64,000 bases of DNA from Heterodera schachtii (taxonomy: Eukaryota > Nematoda > Chromadorea > Rhabditida > Heteroderidae), in the NCBI GenBank assembly GCA_023374025.1, contig SIJG01000097.1, positions 186,196 through 250,195 of the forward strand, given 5' to 3'. The notes beneath the pieces were generated by a model that was given only the letters and a program-made list of their open reading frames with translations, searched no databases and was not told the DNA's origin. The stretch's first letter is position 1. Each line of letters begins with the position of its first letter. Both the position numbers and the translations under genes were made by a program. Below are positions 32,355 to 44,736 of this stretch, piece after piece.

Positions 32355-35300
32355 TTAATTCGACATTTAGAAATGGAAAAATTTAATTACTTACATTAGA
32401 TTTATAATTTCAATTCTCTGAGAAAAAGAATTAATATAATATTTTGTAATTTGTAAGTTATTTCTTTTTTTTTATATGAGTTTGTTTTTTTAATTTAAGA
32501 TAATTTTCTTTTTTGTTTTTCTAAATATTTATAAAGAAGTGAATTTGAATTTATAATTGTTAATTGTTTAACCTTTTTTTCTCTATTTACAAATAATAAA
32601 TTTCAACTTTATTTTTTACTTGAAATTAAATATTTATTAAAGAATTGCTCCATTAGTTTCATTTAATCATAAGCTAATAGAAATTATTAAAATTGTACTC
32701 AATTAATAACTATTAATTATTAAGCATTTAATTATCTTCTTTGTATTGATCGCTACCTAATCTATTTTGTGTCATAATCTCGTTAGGTGCGCTTTAAAAT
32801 CCAAGCTGGCGGAGGCAGTTTCTATATCAATAAATATTTTTTATCTCTTTGATACCTAATAATTAAATATCAAATAAAATAAACTTGCTATTGTTTTAAA
32901 GATTTTAATTATTATTTTTTTAATATTTTCATTTAAATTAACATTTGATTTTTTGTGTTTCTGTATATAATATCTAAAATTTAAAAACTAAAATTCAGAA
33001 AATTTGTTTTAAAAAATATTGCATTTTCATATTAAAACTTATTTGTTTTTCTTTTATATTTATTATTTGAAAGATAGAATATTATGGAAAAGAAATATAT
33101 GAAATTTGGGATAATCCAAAAAATCAAAATATAAGTAATTATTCTATTAAATTCATGAACTTAAAGAACCTTGTCGACTTTAAGAATTTTTTCTTTTAAT
33201 AATTTTTTAAGTAACAAAAATGAATAATATAAGAGTAACATAGATGAAAAAAAAATGTTTCCTCATATAAAGAAACTTTTTGCATTTATTTCATTCACAG
33301 CAAAAAAAAATGTTTGAGTTTTGGATTATCAAATTTATTCTTTAATAAATTTATTTCATATAAATTTATGTCTGAAATAACTACGGCTTGTATTCACATT
33401 TTAAAAGAAGAGTCATAAATTTTGGTGCAAAACAGCAGTTTATTTTAATTTAAATTTAAACCAATGTGGGTGCAATAATTAAAGTAGATTCTTGATAAAA
33501 AAAATAAAGAATTTTGGAAAAAGAAATATTTATTTCCAATTTATAAAAATATTATCATAATGACTAAAACTATTAAATTACACAATAAAATAAAGTTGAG
33601 TGAAGACTATTTGGAGAATAAAATCAGCAACAAAAAAAAGAAAATAAAAAATAAAAAAAATATCTTAGACAAAAACGATGATAAGAAAAAGAAATTTTCA
33701 AAATTCTTATGATTAATTTAGTGTGTCAATTTGAAAAAAGAATAATAATAAATTAATGTTGATAACTTATTCTAAAAATTCTTGGCATTTTTCAGTCTTC
33801 TCGAAATTTTTATATATAAACTCAATTTCGCATTTATAATACCGATTAAAAAATTATCAATAAAAAATAAATTCTTAATGACATCAATTTAAAAAATTAT
33901 GATAGTAATACTTTCAAAAGATGAAATATTTCATTTAAATATCAATTTACAATTGCAAATAAATAGAACACAAACATTAATATTTTATAAAAATTAATAA
34001 TTTTTTAAATTTTTATCACATAATCGACTATTTTTAGTTTTGATTTTTATAATTATAGAAGAGAGAATTTAAATCAGTTCACACAAAAATTGCAAGTAGA
34101 ACATAGTAACATGAACCCAAATGGATCGGGGAAATTAATTGAACAAAATTTGCAATTTTAAATTAAAAATTTTTTTTATATTATGAACGAAAAAATTTCA
34201 TCTAGTTAATAAAATTTCCTAGTCACACCAATGTCAATATTATTGAATTTAAAAAGCTACAAAAAAATTTTTAAAAGTATTTTTGCAAATTTTTCTAAGT
34301 GTTTTTACTTCTATAGCAAATAAGAAAATTTAATTTATAAAATGTAACTATAACATTCAAAACTAAAAATTTAATTATTATTGGCAAAAAGAAACTCATA
34401 AGCACCAAAAATTTTAAATGTAAAAATTTTGTATATGGCAATAAATTTCACAAAATAAAAAAGTATATTTATTTAAAATAAAAGATTACCAAAAACAATT
34501 TTCTTAGCTACTATAATTTAGTCGAATTTAATTACGCAAGGATTATAAATATATCAAACTCAAAAAATTAATAAATAATAATTATATTTTTTTACAAATA
34601 AAGTTTTGGGACAAAAAAAATTTTCTCAGTGGAAATGAGGCAATTACAAGATTATAGATAATATAAATTTATCGAGAAAATTATATTTGAAATAAAATTA
34701 ATTTTATAGACATTTAATGAAGTTAAGATAAAATATTTTTGAGAATATTAAAGCAAAGACAATGAGTGTACATTTAATATAATCTCGAATTATTAGATTT
34801 AGCACTGAATAACGCAGCATAATACATAAAACAATAAAATAGTAAATATTTTTTACAAAAAAGTACACCAGACTACAGATAAGAGCAAGCTGACGATGAC
34901 GAGAAAATATTAACAAAATTCACAAATAAATTTTCAATATACAGAAGAAAAAAAAACAAAAAACTTAAAAGAGATAAATTAGGAAAAATAAAAAAAATAA
35001 ACATAAATCTAATTTTTATTAATTTAAATAAATAAGCATAAATTATTGTTTTCTTAAATTAAATATTAGATTTAAAAACCAAACAATTATAAATGAAGCT
35101 AAATAATATATAATTTAAAAAATAAACTCCTAAAAGATAGATCAAAATTATCATATACATGAACAACTGCAAACATTGTCAATTAATTTAGTGAAAATAA
35201 TATTAGTATTTTTACAATATTCAAAAATAAAATTTAATATGAATGAGAAAAAGTCTACTATAACTATAAAATAAAATAATAATATTGAAAGATATTTATA

Positions 35301-36989
35301 TATATAATTAGCATTTTCAGTATTGAGAATGGCTAATAAAAACATTTTGTACATATTATTACATAACATTAATTATATTTCAGTTAATCTAATGGCAAAA
35401 ACTTCGAAATATCAAAAAATCATATTCTTGACTATGTAAAAATCAATCTTTTTCATTAAGATTGCTTGAGGCTAAATTTAATTGATTTAATTCATAAAAA
35501 TAATTAAATATAAAAATTCTTTAAATAACAACGAATGCTGCATAATAAATCATATCATCAACTAAATTCCAAATTACCACAATAAATTATAAAATTATGG
35601 CATAAAAATATAACAATTTAGTAATTTTATTTCATAAAGCTAAATTACAGACGTACCACCGTCAACAACAATTCGTTCAGCATACGATAGACAAGAAGAA
35701 TTAAAAATATATATTTATAATTTAAAAATATTTCTAATAAAATATAAAACACTTTAAAATATGAAAAAATAAAAAAAATTTTTAAATATTCAATTAATAA
35801 ATATAAATTAGCGAAATTGTAATTTTTATTCAATATAAAATTAAATATTGAATTAGAAAATATAAATATTAAATCTTCAATATTATCACCATTATTATAC
35901 TATATATTATTATATGAATAGAAATGTTGTTTTTTTTATTTTGAGCGGAATTCCCGAAATAAACACTAACATGGAATAAAGTGAGTAATAAAATTGACAT
36001 AAATATAATCAATTTGAAATTGTCTAATTCTTAAAAAAATTCCTTTAGAAAAGACCAAATTGGAAAAAATATGAATATTTTAATGAAAAACTTTTAAATT
36101 TTTGTATTTACTTTTCATATATTTCAAGTCTTAATTATATAATAAAACAAAATGAATGAATTTCAATGTAAAAAAAGCAAAAGGAAAAAATATTTAAATT
36201 TCCATTCTTTCCGTTTTTTTCATCATCACTTCGATCAATTTAAATATACACATTTTTTAACTTTTTTGAAAATAAATTAAAATTGATTCATTTTACGATT
36301 TTACCGTAATGATTGTAATATACATAAATATTATTAATTTTTATTGGTACAGTATGTTAAAATAATTAATAATTTGCTGAATAATATCTTCTTCATTTTT
36401 AATAATTTTCAATGTTTAAAATTTCAAATGTTGCATACCATGATAGTGACTTCGTGATCATTGTAAATTTTGTATTCGATATTTCCAGTTTTTCTATTTA
36501 AGGATTATAATTTTTTTGCTAAGATTTGCCTTTTAAAATTAATTTTCTCATTTTTTATTTTGATTATCATGTGTCATTTTACTGATTTTCATCATTATGA
36601 TGTAGTCGGATTTTTTTATTCATTTAAGTTCTTTTAAAAATCACTTTTTTATAATAGAAATATACATATTTTATTAATCCTTTTTAAATTAATTTTTTTT
36701 TGTTATTTCATAGAACAGCCATAATATCTCTGAGTAATAAATAATTTCATAAAACAATTAAATAATAATAATAAATATAATAAATTTATTTGTGTAGTCA
36801 ATCTTTTTTTTAAATTTTTTCTTTGAATTCTAGGATATTTAATTGATTTGAAAATAACTTAAAAATATTTTCTATTGTTCAATTTGATTTTAATAGTAAT
36901 TGATTCATATTTTTAATATTATTAATTTAAATAATTATTAATATTAAGTAAATAAAAACGATTAATTCAATAAAATATGTTAAAAAATA
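32355..36989. other. AT-rich intergenic stretch
   Basis: No gene can be supported. Minus-strand open frames at 34704, 35151 and 35645 are hydrophobic products of A/T runs. One GC-richer patch at 35645-35700 is discussed in the findings. Confidence 0.55.
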
Positions 36990-37340
36990 AACAAAAAAAG
37001 TTATAGCCAAAAACCCGATGGCGCCCAAACGTGCTTGCGCCCAACTTAGCGAGTCCGGGAAAAATAGTATTTTGGCAACTTCAATTTTCTGTGTTGGTGC
37101 TCCTTCAAGATCTACCTCACCCAAATTTTCGTAAAAAATTCGATAAATTTTCTGAAAGTCCACAAAATTACTAATTTTTTGTTGAAAATCTGATAAAAAT
37201 ATGGCCAAAATTCTCAAAATTTCCCCGACGGCACCTCACATCACCACGGGACTAGAAATTCTTATTTTTCATAAAAAAGATTGGCTCAAAGTTTAGTTAT
37301 TTTTGGACAAAATTTGTTACGAATCTCATTAAGAATTACA
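36990..37340. repeat. Dispersed repeat with GC-rich cores (copy 2)
   Basis: It contains GATGGCGCCCAAACGTGCTT near 37020 and CGACGGCACCTCACATCACC near 37228, followed by TTATTTTTCATAAAAA and TTGGCTCAAA. The same order (GGGGGCACCTATCGGCACCG, TTTGTTCATAAAAA, TTTGGCTCAAA) occurs at 59180-59250 inside a hAT-type element. A member of a dispersed repeat family; no coding content. Confidence 0.6.
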
Positions 37341-37873
37341 AAAAAAAAAATTCATAGCCGCCTCTATATAAGCTTTTATTTTATGAAAAAATTACCCCAT
37401 TTGAAAAAACATTATTATTTGTTTTCATTTTTTCTTAATTTTTTTTGATCTAAATAATTATTATTATGTATATTGTTCAATTCATTTATATACACTTTAT
37501 ATGTTTTACATAATTACAACAATCAATAATTTGATTTTTTTCATAAAATGGAAAAAATTTTCAATCGATCAAAAACTTTTTTATTTAAAAATTGTTTTTT
37601 TTTTACATTTAGTAAATTAGAATTGTCTTACCATTCAAAATAAATGATATCTTTTTAGCTTATTTATTATTATTAATTTATTCAATAACTTTTAATTAAA
37701 ACTTTTTTTAAGGTTTGTCACCATATTCTAAAAAAAATTTTAAATGAATTTATCTTAAATGCTGATAAAATTTTTATTTAAACTATTTTATTTATATGCC
37801 CAAGAAAACGAATGTGCCGCTTTAATGCACTGTTTGAGGAATTTTGATGCATTTCCTAATTGCGAATGGAATA

Positions 37874-39010
37874 CAGTGCGGTGCATATGTTTATGGACAA
37901 ATGCTAAATTGAAAAAAATTGTTGGCCTTTTGCTTGAATGATCCTAAAACGAACGCATGTTTTGTCATTTTTTGTAGCATTTTTTATGGGCTTTCCAATG
38001 ATATAAGATATTAAACAAAATATTGGCTAGTGCCCGAATTACACGTGACTTGGTGTGCCAAACCCCATTTTCAGTGGTGCATATGTTTATGGACAAAAAT
38101 TTAATCTTATAAAAAACAATATTTTGAAGGCCAAAAATTCTGAAAAAATTCCTGCTAAGCTAACTTTTGATGCTGATCAAAAAAGTCTTTTACACCAACT
38201 TGATCAGATCACTGCTTCATGGTGATCTGAAAACCCAAAAATGGCTTGAAATCGGGAAAATTTTCGAAAAAAATTCCTAGGGGGTTAGGAAATTTTTTCT
38301 GGAAAAAATCAGCATATACACCTGAAAGAGCACAAAATGCTCTACAATATGCAAAAGACCGTAAGTCTCTACGACTTATAGCTGCTGAGGTATGGGCACT
38401 TCAATTTCGGTGTCTACAAAAAGTACTGTATTTCTTAAGAAAATAGTGCGTTTTACAGTAGAGATGATCAACATCAAAATTGAAGTGCCCATATCTCGGC
38501 GACTATAAGTCGTAGACCCAATATTCAAAAGGCAATTCTGTAGAGAATTTTGTGCTCTTTCCAATGGGCTTATTAATTTTCATTAGGGAATTTTCCCAAC
38601 CCCCTAGGAATTTTTTTCGAAAATTTTCCCGATTTCAAGCCATTTTTGGGTTTTCAGATCACCATGAAGCAGTGATTTGATCAAGTTGGTGTAAAAGACT
38701 TTTTTGATCAGCATCAAAAGTTAGCTTAGCAGGAATTTTTTCAGAATTTTTGGCCTTCAAAATATTGTTTTTTATAAGATTAAATTTTTGTCCATAAACA
38801 TATGCACCACTGAAAATGGGGTTTGGCACACCAAGTCACGTGTAATTCGGGCACTAGCCAATATTTTGTTTAATATCTTATATCATTGGAAAGCCCATAA
38901 AAAATGCTACAAAAAATGACAAAACATGCGTTCGTTTTAGGATCATTCAAGCAAAAGGCCAACAATTTTTTTCAATTTAGCATTTGTCCATAAACATATG
39001 CACCGCACTG
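37874..39010. mobile_element. Tc1/mariner-type foldback element with nested ends
   Basis: A 1137-bp palindromic element flanked by TA on both sides (37872-37873 and 39011-39012), the hallmark of Tc1/mariner integration. It starts CAGTGCGGTGCATATGTTTA. The outer 198 bp of both arms are identical by eye, and near-identity goes on to about 420 bp (I count a few changes). A second copy of the terminus, CAGTGGTGCATATGTTTATG, starts at 38072 and is mirrored to 38812, so a 741-bp inner element is nested in outer arms. The central 250 bp is itself a weaker inverted repeat. No transposase frame exists, so it is non-autonomous. Transcripts would form a long duplex. Confidence 0.9.
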
Positions 39011-39012
39011 TA

Positions 39013-40594
39013 ACAGTGAATTGGATTTTACGTTGTTGACAATTATTTAATCATTTTTTGTTATGTATAATAAAATTTATAAAGAGAAAATTTAAATTTA
39101 TTTCTTGGATTTTATTATCAATTTTTTATAATGTTTTATAAATTGTTCATTTTCATTATTTTACTTTTTATTTTTGCATTATGATTCCGATTAACTAAAT
39201 GTTAATTTCAGTTGTCTCAAATTTTTCAATATATTTTTTCTTGAGCTCATAATAATGATGTTTCTTTATAGATTAATTTTACATATTTTACAATTAGATA
39301 TTTATTCAGCGTTAGCTTTTTATTCATTTTTTTGGTTTTATTTACGATTTTGGCTTATGTGCATTTTCATTTCAGAAGATTATGTACGATTTATTCCAAA
39401 TAATTTAATTTATTATTGTTTTTTATAAAATTTAAATATTTTAATTTTGCTTTGATTAATTACATTCTCTATAATAATAATTGGATTAAAAACAATTATT
39501 CAATTAAAAATTAAATCATTATCATTTTTTATTTAGTTGAAATTCAAATATTAATTATTGCAACAATTCAAGAGTTAAATAAAATGATAATTGAAGGATA
39601 TTTCTCGAAATGCTGACGTAATTAATAAAAATTGTATTTTTATAATTTAATTGCTAAATTAATGATAATAATTTCAAAATTTATTTAAAAAAAGGATATA
39701 TTATTAAAAATAAAATAATTCTAATTCTTCAATGAATTAAATTAGTGCTTCTATTTTTTTTGTAAGAAAATTATAAATATAGAACAATGGGACTGAAATC
39801 CAAAAAGCATTTACTTTTATTTGCTTTTTTATTATTATTAATTTATTCATTCAATTGTTTTTATTAGACTTAATAAATATAAGAAATTAATTTTCTTTTA
39901 ACTCTTGACATAGAAACGAATTTTATTTTAGCTATCATTTCTTCTACTGCATAGTAAACAATATTATAAGTACAATTATTTTCATTTACTCTTAGTCGCT
40001 GTGCGCAGAAGTTGATCAAGTCGGAAGTCATTTTTTCCCACATTTTTTATGAATTCCATTTCATTAAAGCACTTCCACTATATTTTAGTTATCAAAATAA
40101 ATGAGAATAATTTTTACTAAATTATTTTTGTTTCTTTTTAAACTCTGATCGAAGAAATACACTTTAAAATTTTTATTTTATTTGATTCATTTTAATTTAA
40201 TATTTAACCTAAATAACTTTGCTTATTGCATTTGGCTTTTATTCTGTTGTTTATTTATTTATTGCTTAAATTTAGTTTTTTGGTATAATTTAGTTACGTT
40301 AATTGAATTTATAAAATTTCAAAAACAATTTTGGTTTTAATTATGCTCTGCACATAAAAATTAGGAGCTTGATTGTTATTTTTATTTAGTTTTAAAAAAA
40401 TATACATGTTGCTTGTGAAATTGAATTAAATTTTTTTATCTTTTGTGATTAGGTTTTTGTTTAAACTTTCTTCATTAAATAATTAACATGATGTAGTAAC
40501 AATAATAAAGTAATTAAATCATTGCTTAATATTTTTTCTGATTGAAATTTTATTACCAGCTCTTTGTAATTTTATTGCTATTTGTTAGCAGACT
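39013..40594. other. AT-rich intergenic stretch
   Basis: Nothing recognisable except a GC-richer islet at about 39995-40025 without a usable frame. Confidence 0.55.
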
Positions 40595-40624
40595 TTGTCT
40601 AAAAAATTACAAAATTTTGGGCTA

Positions 40625-40785
40625 GTTTTTTTTCAGTTAAAAAACCAAAAAAAAAATCGAAATCGAAAAAACCGAAAAACTCAAAAATTTCTCGGTCTGT
40701 TTTTTTCTGTCAAAAACCGAAACCGAAAATCGAAAAATATCGAAAAAACCGAAAAAAAACCGACCGGTCCGATCTCAAAAAAATA
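40625..40785. repeat. CCGAAAA phrase-repeat patch ending in GACCGGTCCGATCTC
   Basis: About ten degenerate copies of CCGAAA or TCGAAA separated by A runs, closed on the right by ACCGACCGGTCCGATCTC. The reverse complement of that end (GAGATCGGACCGGT) resembles the TAGAGACCGG string before the related patch at 44478. Probably one end of a phrase-repeat transposon whose other end is lost. The open frame through it is a product of the repeat. Confidence 0.55.
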
Positions 40786-40789
40786 TACC

Positions 40790-41964
40790 TTTTTATGTAT
40801 TTATTTAAAATTCATTCACAATAATTTTCGGTTTATGTTTTCTGCTATACTTAGCTGGGAAACATCAGCAATTAAAAATATTTCCTTTCTTAATTAAGTA
40901 AAATAAGTATTCTTTTTACTTTAATAAAGTTTGCTTTTATTTTTAATATTTATTTTTCAATTATAACTTTTTAAATTTATATTCGGATTGCGAATTTAAA
41001 AAAAAATTATTTCATCAGTTTATTAGAATTATATAAAAGAATTTAGAGACTTTTACAAGATGTATTTTAATTTTTCGTATGTCGATAAATCTTATATAAA
41101 AAATAATTTTTCCTTTTAAAAATAAAATGTTTTTTTAAGAAAAAAATGCAATTCATATAGGAAAAGACGTAAATCAAGTTACAATGAAACAAGCATAATG
41201 AATAAAAGCACGAAAATGTAGAATAAATTAGAATTTTTAACAATTAAATAAAAATCTTGTTTAGAAAAATAAATTAATAAAAATTTACAGTATTTTTAAC
41301 TTAAATGTTTAAAGTTTCATTCATTTTTAAGTAAAATTTAAAAAATCACTAAACATTAATTTATCATCAAAAAAAAATTAGACAAATTATTTTACATAAA
41401 ATCAGAAATAAAATATTTTAAATTATTAGTAAATAAAATCTTATTATTAACTTTAAATAATAAATTTTATTAAATAAATAAAGACGAAAATAGAATCTCA
41501 TCACTAAACGTGACGAGAATGAAAATTATAAAAAATATAAATTTTTATTTAAAAAATGAACTTTGAAATTAATTTACAACACATACACTTTTATTGAATA
41601 ATTAAAAGAAAATAAATTATTAAAAAGAGTAAATTTAAGACTCGAATGTTTGCTGGCAAAAAATATATATAAATTAATTAATATTCAAACTTAAATAGAG
41701 AATAAAATAACTGTCAAATGATTAAAAAAATGTATTTTAATTTAATTGTGCATCACAAATCACTTAATATTAAATATAAAGATTAATAAAATATTGTTAC
41801 ATAAATAAAGGTATTTAATAATTCTTTATTGTAAACAAAACGTTCAAACTTAACCATAATCAACAAAAATAAAATTTAATGAACTTTTTAATAAAAAAAT
41901 TGTTTTACTGTCTTTTCATAATTTGATATTAAAAATGAATATTAATATGTATTTTTGGTATACA
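40790..41964. other. AT-rich intergenic stretch
   Basis: No gene, RNA or complete element seen. Confidence 0.55.
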
Positions 41965-42500
41965 AATAAATTTTGCGCTTTTAGGAAACGCTCTGGCACA
42001 TCTCTAATGGTTAAAAAAATTTAACAAATAAATTAAATAAATTTCATGTTCTTATGTCGTATCATCAGAATCACCATCGGCGGCTGGCTCGTGACATCAT
42101 CATGAGTTTTAAAAAGAAATCAGATAAAATATAAATTTGTTACTAATTTTGTACTTAGTGAAATATGAATGTAACAAAAAGCTAAATTAAAGTTTTATTA
42201 AAGATAACACAAAAATATATTATAAAATAACGATAAATTCAGACAAAAATTTATAATAAATTAAAGAATATAAATTAAATACTTTCACTTACAAAATAAA
42301 ATAATTAAATTCATAAATTTTATTTTGTCTTTTTTCGCAACATATAAAAAATATGAAAACTTGAAAAATTCCATAAAAACTTTGCAATAATTAACGATAT
42401 AAGTTTTAATATTTTTAACGTGCGTCTGCGAGAATGATGCCCGTTGTGCCACCATTTCACGGGCGGACTCGCTAGAATGCTGAAGAGCTGGTGTTCCGTA
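41965..42500 (-). pseudogene. Fragments of a minus-strand gene, paralogous to 9442-9495
   Basis: Three GC-richer patches lie on the same strand. 42422-42505 reads LTATEHQLFSILASPPVKWW, then HNGHHSRRR. 42056-42112 has no long frame. 41965-42012 reads TIRDVPERFLKAQ, matching the fragment at 9442-9495. In the copy at 9442 the motif follows TTTAG, a possible acceptor; here the same place reads TTTAAC, so splicing would be lost. I take this as a decayed duplicate of an unrecognised gene. Confidence 0.35.
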
Positions 42501-42520
42501 GCGGTTAAATTATGTATCAA

Positions 42521-43620
42521 TTAATCAAAACTTTTATGAAAAAACATAAAAGAAAATCAATTATATTAAATTTAGCAGCGAAAATTAATTATAATAAAAA
42601 CTCACATTAAAAAATTATTATCTAGAATTAAATAAGGCAAATAAAAATTAAACTAAAATTTTTTTTGATAAAAAAATCATTTGATTATAAATTTATATAT
42701 ATAAATAAATTCTAGCAAGTAAATAATATAAGTCATAGTTGGTGTTACATTTCACAAATATCGGAAGATGGTCAACTATTAATCTAGCGTATAAAAAATG
42801 CAAAATTATAAATAAAAAATAATTAAATGTAACAATTTATCAATTAATTAAACAGAATAATTAAAAAACTTTAAAATTAAATAAATATACATAAAATTTA
42901 TATTTTACTTTCTGAATCGTGCTGGTGCGTATTCTAAATGTGCCTTTATTTGAGTTTAATTCTTCTTACTATTATTCAACCAAAAAATTTACTTTTGTTT
43001 AATTGCTTTTTTTGAGCTTTTCATCGTATAAATCTTTAATTTTTTTTGTGGATTAACTTGCTTAACTATTTTTTAGGGTTTATGGGAATAGTGTTATTAA
43101 ATGCTTTCATTAAATGTATCAAAAATGTGATATTTTTCTTCTAAATAAAATTTTATTTTGTGATCAGATTGTAATTTTTTTTCTAACAGAAAAAATTTGA
43201 AAATTCAAAAAATAATTGTCAGTCCGTTTTAATTATTTCCATTTTTTTATATTCATATAAATTCTGAAATATAAGTAAATAAAAATAATTTTAGATTTTT
43301 TATGTAAATCAAAATGGGCACAAAAATTTTAACTTTTATTTAATATTAACTTTGGCCTTTTTACATTTTTGTCTTTTTGAATATAAATATATTTGGTAGA
43401 ATTAGCATGTGAATGAATTTGTTTTGTTGAGAAATTGGTTTATTATTTTAATTTTGGTATAAAAAAAGTTAATTTAAATTGCATTGTTTATTTCCTTTAT
43501 TTTTAATATTTATTTTTTAAATTTTTTTAATTTACAAAACAAATTGACGAATTGATTGATACTTTTCAATAAATTTATCCAAAAAAATTAGATAAAACAC
43601 AAGTTTTTACTTTTCTGAAA
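42521..43620. other. AT-rich intergenic stretch
   Basis: No gene or element seen. Confidence 0.55.
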
Positions 43621-43626
43621 TTTAGC

Positions 43627-43678
43627 AAATTTGCACTTTTTGTGAAGCGCCCAAATTTGCACTTTTTGTGAAATGGCC
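43627..43678. repeat. 26-bp tandem repeat, two copies
   Basis: AAATTTGCACTTTTTGTGAA starts at 43627 and again at 43653, followed by variant tails GCGCCC and ATGGCC. Confidence 0.85.
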
Positions 43679-43750
43679 AACCACAGTTTTTTGTCTGATT
43701 GTGAGTAAAGAGTAAATTGTATGTAGGGATGACTCGAAGAAATTAGGGGT

Positions 43751-43825
43751 AAATTTCTTATGGGAATATTGTGAAAAATTAAGAAATTTCTTATGGAAAT
43801 ATTGTGAAAAATTAAGAAATTTCTT
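43751..43825. repeat. 33-bp tandem repeat, two and a quarter copies
   Basis: Units 43751-43783 and 43784-43816 differ by one base, and a third begins at 43817. They start AAATTTCTTATGG. A TAGGGATGACTC string lies 25 bp to the left, similar to the ends of the hAT-type elements, so this may be a one-ended member. Confidence 0.85.
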
Positions 43826-44477
43826 TTAAAATCTATGAAAGCAAAAATATTATCAATAAAAATTAATAATTAGACAAACAAAATGGGGTCTGGTCGTTCT
43901 TAAAAGTATGCTTATGCGGATTACATTTTGCATACAATTTATTTGAAAATTTATTTTTGTGAATAGTTCTTTATATGCAATTATCAATACTTCCAATACT
44001 ATTATTTCAATCCACAGAAATTATTAATTATTTCAATTATATAAATTCATTTTAAATTATTTATACATGTTTTAATACATGTTGAAAATTCTCTGAGTGT
44101 TTAGAAAATAACTTTTCCGATTTCTTTTTTAAAATATACATTTCATAGCTTTGAAATATAAAATATAATAAAATTTTCTAACTTATATTCATATAAATAT
44201 AAAAATTTATTATTTACCTATTAAAGTAAGATAAATAAATAATATAATACGGGTTCAAGCTCAATAATTTTTACATTTTTCAGAAATTTTAAAACATAGA
44301 TATCATTTATTATTACATAAACATATTTAAAAAGGATGGGTATTTTTACAGTTTACTTACACTTTTTACATAATTTTACAGGCGCAAAATGTCAATAATG
44401 TGCTTATAGAAAATAGATTCCAAACCTTCTTTTAAAAAAAATTATAGCATACATATTAGAGACCGGACAAAAGGGTC
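43826..44477. other. AT-rich intergenic stretch
   Basis: Nothing recognisable. Confidence 0.5.
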
Positions 44478-44545
44478 GAAAAAACCGAAACCGAAAAAAC
44501 CGAAGAAAATTTTCGGTTTATTTCGGTTTTTTTTTTGAATTTGTT
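44478..44545. repeat. CCGAAA phrase-repeat patch
   Basis: Copies of CCGAAA and their inverse TTTCGG flank GAAAATTTTC, giving an inverted arrangement. The patch follows TTAGAGACCGGACAAAAGG (about 44457). Related to the patch at 40625-40785. Just right of it, 44625-44730 holds a coding-like plus-strand stretch (SIEWCSIDWENDWKGRPKNV) without a start. Confidence 0.5.
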
Positions 44546-44736
44546 TTTTTTCAAAAAAGCAATAAACTATTTCTATTAAAGAAAAAGCGTAAAATCTCCT
44601 CTGAATAAAATTGTAGAGCTATTGAAACTCTATTGAATGGTGTTCTATAGATTGGGAAAATGATTGGAAAGGGCGGCCAAAAAACGTGTGTTTGTTCAAG
44701 AATACAGATTTGATTTATTACATATAAATAAAACAT

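Noticed and set aside
38246..38564. Open frames inside the foldback element
   Set aside because: They lie in the palindromic centre, show no transposase motifs, and one partly mirrors the other.
40595..40897. Lys/Asn-rich 100-codon frame
   Set aside because: Direct product of the CCGAAA phrase repeat.
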